Assembly (NCBI GenBank): GCA_034112285.1
Contig: JAWUVP010000061.1
Coordinates: forward strand, 1-9,633
DNA from: JAWUVP01 sp034112285
Lineage (GTDB): Bacteria; Pseudomonadota; Gammaproteobacteria; JABDGN01
Direction of reading: 5' to 3'
Length of the DNA: 9,633 bases
Shown: piece after piece, positions 5,291-9,633 of the stretch
Position numbering within the stretch: the stretch's first letter is position 1
Layout of the letters: every line of letters begins with the position of its first letter
Translations under genes and position numbers: made by a program
The notes under the pieces: model-generated
Seen by the model: only the letters and a program-made list of their open reading frames with translations
Databases searched by the model: none
What the model was told of the DNA's origin: nothing

Positions 5291-6517
5291 ATGATAGTAA
5301 CGACTCCCCCCATCAAACGACGTCAATCCATCACCGTACAAGTTGGTTCTGTAGCCATTGGCGGCAATAATCCTATTGCGGTTCAGTCTATGACGAACAC
5401 CGACACAGCTGATGTGGCGGGCACCGTCGCGCAAATTAAGAAATTAGCCGATGCCGGCTCAGAAATCGTACGTATCACGGTTGACACTGAGCGCGCTGCT
5501 GCTGCTGTGAGTAAAATAAAGCAACAACTCGATGCCGCAGGTTATAACGTGCCATTAGTGGGTGACTTTCATTATATTGGTCATAAGCTTCTGCGCGACT
5601 ATCCTGAATGCGCGAAAGCCTTAGCAAAATATCGTATTAATCCGGGCAACGTTGGTTTTGGTAAAAAGCATGATGCACAATTTAGCGAAATGATTAAAGT
5701 CGCTATTGAATATGATAAGCCCGTGCGCATAGGCGTTAACTGGGGCAGCTTAGACCAAACTTTACTTACCGAATTAATGAATCAAAACGCGCAATTAGAC
5801 GAGCCAAAACAGGCCGGTGAAGTGCTAAAAGAAGCATTAGTGATGTCTTGCATAACAAGTGCCGAGTTTGCTGAATCATTAGGGCTTCGTAAAGATAAAA
5901 TTATTCTTTCGTGCAAAGTCAGCGCCGTACAAGATTTAATCGCCGTGTACCGTGAATTAGCCATACGCTGTGATTACGCCTTGCATTTAGGCTTAACGGA
6001 AGCAGGCATGAAAAGCAAAGGTATTGTAGCCACCAGCGCCGCCTTTGGCGTATTATTGCAAGAGGGCATTGGTGATACTATTCGCGCCTCGTTAACCCCT
6101 GAACCAGATGGCGATCGCACCCTAGAAGTGCAAGTGTGCCAAGAGATTTTGCAAACCATGGGATTGCGTGCGTTTAACCCTTTAGTGATCGCATGCCCTG
6201 GCTGTGGCCGCACCACCAGCACTGTATTCCAACATTTAGCCGATAAAATTCAAAATCATATTAAAACAAATATGCCCACTTGGCGTGAGCAATATCCGGG
6301 TGTTGAATCTTTGCAAATTGCCGTGATGGGTTGCATCGTTAATGGCCCCGGCGAAAGTAAACACGCCGACATAGGCATTAGCTTACCCGGCACCGGCGAA
6401 ACACCCGCAGCTCCAGTATTTGTAGACGGCAAAAAAGTCAAAACCTTGCGCGGTGAAAACATTGCGGAAGACTTTAAGCAAATGCTTGATGAGTATATTG
6501 CTCAGCGTTACAGCTGA
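5291..6517 (+). CDS. ispG: 4-hydroxy-3-methylbut-2-enyl diphosphate synthase (IspG/GcpE)
   Basis: IspG is the [4Fe-4S] enzyme of the MEP isoprenoid pathway that converts methylerythritol cyclodiphosphate to HMBPP. The 408-residue protein starts with the family block PIKRRQS and shows PIAVQSMTNTDT (28-39), GDFHYIGHKLL (91-101) and YRINPGNVGFG (114-124). The cluster ligands are present: C302 and C305 in ACPGCGRTT, C348 in MGCIVNGPGE, and E355. It is longer than E. coli IspG (372), like the forms in several other gammaproteobacteria, with extra sequence in the middle and about eleven more residues between the second and third cysteines. In-frame upstream sequence meets a TAG at 5276 with no other start codon, so ATG 5291 is forced. 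No Shine-Dalgarno stands at normal distance; AGGG at 5272-5275 is too far away. The gene is intact. Confidence 0.97.
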   Translation: MIVTTPPIKRRQSITVQVGSVAIGGNNPIAVQSMTNTDTADVAGTVAQIKKLADAGSEIVRITVDTERAAAAVSKIKQQLDAAGYNVPLVGDFHYIGHKLLRDYPECAKALAKYRINPGNVGFGKKHDAQFSEMIKVAIEYDKPVRIGVNWGSLDQTLLTELMNQNAQLDEPKQAGEVLKEALVMSCITSAEFAESLGLRKDKIILSCKVSAVQDLIAVYRELAIRCDYALHLGLTEAGMKSKGIVATSAAFGVLLQEGIGDTIRASLTPEPDGDRTLEVQVCQEILQTMGLRAFNPLVIACPGCGRTTSTVFQHLADKIQNHIKTNMPTWREQYPGVESLQIAVMGCIVNGPGESKHADIGISLPGTGETPAAPVFVDGKKVKTLRGENIAEDFKQMLDEYIAQRYS

Positions 6518-6553
6518 GATTTATTTTAGAGATCACTGACTCTTACTATTCTA

Positions 6554-6655
6554 AATAGGCGCGAGGACTATAGCCTAGGTTTGTCAGAACTCAAATCCAC
6601 TTCAAATATTGAACCTGCTGATCTAGTTGCAACAGAATTGCGACATGCTTTAAAG
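6554..6655 (+). pseudogene. Possible remnant of the MnmE C-terminal helical region
   Basis: One frame, open from after a TAG at 6527, has no start codon but reads as protein-like: NRREDYSLGLSELK and then EPADLVATELRHALK. MnmE, the tRNA uridine-modifying GTPase, has an N-x-R motif in its last helical domain and later E-L-L-A-E-E-L-R-x-A before ITGEF and the terminal C-I-G-K. The first two parts can be recognised here; the last is missing. Similarity stops near 6655, where the stop codon of the convergent unknown gene lies, so that gene's arrival may have cut the remnant. It cannot be expressed as it stands. The match is short and could be chance. Confidence 0.3.
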
Positions 6656-8161
6656 GTTTGGTTTGTCTATTTTAAACCAATCAATTAAATTATTTTTAGA
6701 AAGCTTGAAAAACCAACTGCCCTTTTTATATTGTTCATGGTTTTTAATCAAAGCCTTCCATATCCGCTTGCGTATTCTAAGCCGAGATGCCCCGTTAATC
6801 GCCTTTAAGCAAGATGCCCATAACGCATCAGTGCCATCGGGTGTTATTAATATTTGAAGGTGGTGCCACACAATGCCAATGGCCTCTAATTTATGTTGAT
6901 GACAAACGGGTGTGACAATATAACTTCGGGGAGAAATTTTTGATCTTAAGTTTTGCAAAGCTCTACTTGGGTTCGATGCTAAACTAATTTTTCCCTGTAT
7001 GGTTTGAGCCGGACGGCAAAAGAGTGCCTGGCACTGGTCAGCGAAATCCGTAGGAGTATGATTTTTGTTAATTAAAGGAAAATGTGAAAGCACCGGCCTG
7101 GCAGCAGGAATGTACGGTTGCCTGGAAAGCCCTTCATCATTAATTAACTCCCTCAGCATTTCAGGTGAGGAAAAAAATTTGTTGTTGTTCTCGGGACTTT
7201 GAATGGCATGATGAGACTCTCGATTAAAAAAACTTGCCATTAAGGCGTTTAATTTACCAGAGAACACGGATTTTTGTCTTGGCCGCAATGGCACATGACG
7301 TAACGAAACTTGGGTTTGCTCTGCAAAGTCATAACGCCTATGCTCCAGATGATTTATGCGGCCAGTCGGTTGGTGTGAATCATAATCTCCCATTTTACTA
7401 ATATACGTATCTTGATGCACCAGATTAGTTTTAACAAGGTTATCGTGTTCATCATATAATGTTGCATGAGCCAAACGATAGACCTGGGTCGGTTGTCCTG
7501 CCTCAGTATAATTGATGCATTCTTCTAGCCAAAGCCACAGTGCCTCACACCTTAAGATGACTTGGTTGATCTGCTCAAACAGCTCATCTGCTGACATCAT
7601 ATTATAAAAAAAAGTATTGCCTTCGCCCCGATAGGTGTTGGGAGCCTTTAGGACGAAGCTATTGCTGCTAGACCCTAGATAAAAACAATTTATTTTTGCC
7701 TTGAGTTTTACTTTATCACAGACAGTCTTAATTATTAAAAAGTTTGCTGTTAATTCAGGTTCCTTGTAGCTTAACCACATTTTTTGAAAAATTTTATGGT
7801 ATAAAATATTGGGCTCTTGTATTTCATAGATTTCAGAACGATCACTTGCTCCCTCGGTTGACATAGGGAGTTCAGGTTGAGCCTGCATAAAAAGAGTGGT
7901 GCGGTCTAAAGATTGACCGGCACGCGCAGGGTCATAAAAAAATTCACTGCTTGAGTATTCAACAAAAATATCCTGCACGCCGCTAAGCTTTTGATATAAT
8001 TGCAATCCGAGACGATTTCGTGTTGCCTTGCACACCCCGTTTGAGCTGGGTGTGATAACAGATTTTGAGAGCGGCTGAAACTCATAAATACAAGCTTTTT
8101 TTCCATCCGATGAAATTGTACAATCGATGATTGAAAATATAACTTTACGTTTTTTTGGCAT
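6650..8161 (-). CDS. Hypothetical protein, 503 residues, with an N-terminal SV40-like nuclear localisation motif
   Basis: I do not recognise this protein. It has no signal peptide and no membrane helix, so it should be soluble. Residues 2-7 are PKKRKV, close to the SV40 large-T signal PKKKRKV and fitting the K-K/R-x-K/R rule. Two probable beta strands follow (VIFSIIDCTI and KKACIYEFQPL). The middle (about 190-225) is helical with tryptophan-rich ALWLWLEE. The C-terminal 60 residues are very basic, with RLRIRKRIWKALIKNHEQYKKG. The C-terminus lacks the glutamate-rich stretch common in Dot/Icm substrates. The start at 8161 is the first ATG of the open frame, with only a weak AAGAA before it. It lies 92 bases downstream of dacB on the same strand, apparently with its own promoter. 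A host-directed effector is one reading, but only an inference. Confidence 0.72.
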   Translation of the reverse strand: MPKKRKVIFSIIDCTISSDGKKACIYEFQPLSKSVITPSSNGVCKATRNRLGLQLYQKLSGVQDIFVEYSSSEFFYDPARAGQSLDRTTLFMQAQPELPMSTEGASDRSEIYEIQEPNILYHKIFQKMWLSYKEPELTANFLIIKTVCDKVKLKAKINCFYLGSSSNSFVLKAPNTYRGEGNTFFYNMMSADELFEQINQVILRCEALWLWLEECINYTEAGQPTQVYRLAHATLYDEHDNLVKTNLVHQDTYISKMGDYDSHQPTGRINHLEHRRYDFAEQTQVSLRHVPLRPRQKSVFSGKLNALMASFFNRESHHAIQSPENNNKFFSSPEMLRELINDEGLSRQPYIPAARPVLSHFPLINKNHTPTDFADQCQALFCRPAQTIQGKISLASNPSRALQNLRSKISPRSYIVTPVCHQHKLEAIGIVWHHLQILITPDGTDALWASCLKAINGASRLRIRKRIWKALIKNHEQYKKGSWFFKLSKNNLIDWFKIDKPNL

Positions 8162-8219
8162 GTTCTTATGTCAACGTGTTATTTATTATTGACAGACATT
8201 CTACCTTGGTAACCTTTAG

Positions 8220-8248
8220 ACAATATGAAGAGATTTATTAAGTGACAA
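8220..8248 (-). promoter_or_regulatory. Candidate promoter of the 503-residue unknown gene
   Basis: On the minus strand TTGTCA (8248-8243), a 17-base spacer and TATTGT (8225-8220) form a reasonable sigma70 site directly after the dacB stop codon. The leader would be about 50 bases. The sequence TAGAAT further on (near 8203-8198) lacks a -35 at good spacing. Confidence 0.38.
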
Positions 8249-8253
8249 TAAAA

Positions 8254-9633
8254 TCACGGCAAACCCGCTAGCGTCATTAACAGCTCATGGATTAACGCAA
8301 AATAAACTCTATAATTTTTAATTCCATTCACCATTACTACCACGGCTAAGTTTTGCCCTTGCGGTGTGTGCAAGTAACCTACGGTGCAAGCCACGGATCT
8401 CATTGAGCCTGTTTTGGCGTGAAATGATGATTGGGCTATCGGCCAGTCAAAATTCTTTAACGTGCCATCGGTACCGGCAATCGACAATGCGTGGAAAAAA
8501 GGCTGGCCTATTTTAGGGTGAGTGTAATTGTATTGTAAAATGTTTAACAATAGTTCTGGAGAAAAACGGTTGTAGCGTGACAAACCGGCGCCATCAACGA
8601 GGTGAACTTGTTTGGTATCAATGCCCATTGAATCTAAAATATCGAGTACGGCTTTAGAACCATTTAACCAGTTGGCACTTTGATCGGTATAAACTGCGCC
8701 TACAGTTTTAAAAATATTGTTGGCATATAAATTATCGGATGTTTTTAACGTATGCCGTAGTAATTGTGCTAATGATTGGGAATAGTGCGTTTGTAATACG
8801 GCGGCGCTGGGTGTACTGTGGCTGGTTAATACTTGGCCGGTGAGCTTTATATGCTGTTGTGTCAGCCATTGCCTAATGATTTGCCGCGCTAACATGCGTG
8901 GGTTATTTACTGCAACCGCAAAAGGAAACGCGGGATGTTGGTAGGGTACGCAACCTGTTAGTTGGTAAGCGTTTTGTGAGTCGACTTGTAATTGCATGTC
9001 GCAAGAATTTTGTTCATCTAATTGGGTGCGTACTTGCACATTGACCGAGGTAAAGGTTAATGGATTTTTGCTGGTCAAGCTAGCTATGGCGCCTATGGTC
9101 TCGCCTGGCTGTAGGGTAAAATGAAAACAATTATGATCAATCACCACCGTGCTATTAGGCGCGGCATAACAAAAATGTTGGTCGTCCCACATGTAACCTG
9201 GTGCGGGTTGTGACGTTGGTGCGTTGCCTACATTAATATAGACATTGCCTGAAATGGTTTGAATTTGTTTACTAGACAGTTGGCTGAGTAATTGGGCTAG
9301 GTCTTGCTTTTGCAAACTTGGATCAGCATTAAAATTGATATAAACATCGCCGTTTAAAACGGACTGATCTACTTTGCCGCTTATCGCAATCGAGGTAGGG
9401 AATTGATATTGCGGCCCTAAAAATTGTAACGCCGCGGTCGCGGTTAGCACTTTGGTGGTACTGCCTGGCACAAAGCTACGGTTAGCATTGAGAGCGTATA
9501 AAATCTTACCGGTGTCCAAATTCTTAACCACAATACCCACGCTGGGGTTGCCGGAAAATAAGGCGAGTAGGGTGTTTAAATGTGCGTTTAAGGCATCTTG
9601 TGCGCTGGCTACATTGCATGATGCCAGGCAGAC
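8254..9633 (-). CDS. dacB: D-alanyl-D-alanine carboxypeptidase/endopeptidase, PBP4 type (5' end outside window)
   Basis: This is a class C low-molecular-weight penicillin-binding protein (MEROPS S13), a periplasmic enzyme that trims stem peptides and opens peptidoglycan cross-links. The visible part is 459 residues and continues past 9633. All three active-site motifs are present (numbering from the window edge): S58-T-T-K in VPGSTTK, S299-D-N in KTSDNLYANN, and K407-T-G in HAKTGSM. DGAGLSRYNRFSP is another PBP4 hallmark. The GTG at 9540 is an internal valine, because the frame continues upstream into a secretion signal ending in VCLASCNVASAQ. That segment allows cleavage after ASA or, alternatively, lipidation at the LASC cysteine. 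The length is consistent with an almost complete gene of about 470-480 codons. The TGA at 8256-8254 is followed by no hairpin. Confidence 0.93.
   Translation of the reverse strand, partial: VCLASCNVASAQDALNAHLNTLLALFSGNPSVGIVVKNLDTGKILYALNANRSFVPGSTTKVLTATAALQFLGPQYQFPTSIAISGKVDQSVLNGDVYINFNADPSLQKQDLAQLLSQLSSKQIQTISGNVYINVGNAPTSQPAPGYMWDDQHFCYAAPNSTVVIDHNCFHFTLQPGETIGAIASLTSKNPLTFTSVNVQVRTQLDEQNSCDMQLQVDSQNAYQLTGCVPYQHPAFPFAVAVNNPRMLARQIIRQWLTQQHIKLTGQVLTSHSTPSAAVLQTHYSQSLAQLLRHTLKTSDNLYANNIFKTVGAVYTDQSANWLNGSKAVLDILDSMGIDTKQVHLVDGAGLSRYNRFSPELLLNILQYNYTHPKIGQPFFHALSIAGTDGTLKNFDWPIAQSSFHAKTGSMRSVACTVGYLHTPQGQNLAVVVMVNGIKNYRVYFALIHELLMTLAGLP

Noticed and set aside
6523..6556. Terminator after ispG formed by TTTAGA and TCTAAA.
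   Set aside because: Only six AT-rich pairs, a loop of about 20 bases and no T run downstream.
6511..6645. A second, degenerate TPP riboswitch after ispG: CTGAGA at 6512-6517 and an 11-base match, CTGATCTAGTT, to the real riboswitch at 6617-6627.
   Set aside because: CTGAGA includes the ispG stop codon, the blocks are 100 bases apart, ACCTG is interrupted by an insertion, and the conserved GCGTAGGGAAG end is missing. The match is most likely chance.
1..9633. tRNA or rRNA genes, insertion sequences, CRISPR arrays or phage attachment sites.
   Set aside because: No cloverleaf sequence, transposase frame, terminal inverted repeat or regularly spaced repeat was seen on either strand by eye.

Overview
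The window looks like a chromosomal segment of an AT-rich gammaproteobacterium. Family signatures (a long-form IspG, BipA/TypA, a CybB-type cytochrome b561, PBP4) fit a Proteobacterium. The long IspG, the decaying thiamine-salvage operon and a large unrecognised protein with a nuclear-localisation-like N-terminus suggest a host-associated lineage, possibly Legionellales. That assignment is inference from content, not from a database match.

Layout. At the left edge a minus-strand cytochrome b561 gene (12-545) is divergent from a plus-strand TetA/DHA1-type MFS efflux gene (708-1955). Their best candidate promoters share one -35 hexamer region (593-599). Next comes a thiamine-salvage locus: a TPP riboswitch (about 2008-2092), a hairpin that hides the ribosome binding site and start codon of the next reading frame (2113-2142), a 46-codon stump of thiM (2142-2282), a 21-codon stump resembling the TenA C-terminus (2282-2347), and an intact periplasmic pyrimidine-binding protein, ThiY/NMT1 type (2348-3271). 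The stumps are chained by TAATG and TAA-ATG junctions, so the riboswitch may still control thiY by translational coupling through dead genes. No ThiX or ThiZ partner is present here.

The central part is housekeeping. typA/bipA (3401-5212) is followed by a strong hairpin without a U tract, then a near-consensus promoter so close to ispG (5291-6517) that its mRNA would be leaderless or nearly so. Between ispG and the following convergent gene is a short, broken plus-strand reading frame (about 6554-6655) that resembles a piece of the MnmE C-terminal region.

The right part is on the minus strand. A 5'-truncated dacB (PBP4, running off the window at 9633) is followed by a 503-residue protein of unknown function (6650-8161) that begins with the basic cluster PKKRKV. 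No tRNA, rRNA, insertion sequence or CRISPR array was seen, and no gene-free stretch exceeds 300 bases.

The most interesting material is the riboswitch with its ghost thiM-tenA leader and orphan thiY, followed by the NLS-bearing unknown protein and the near-leaderless ispG.
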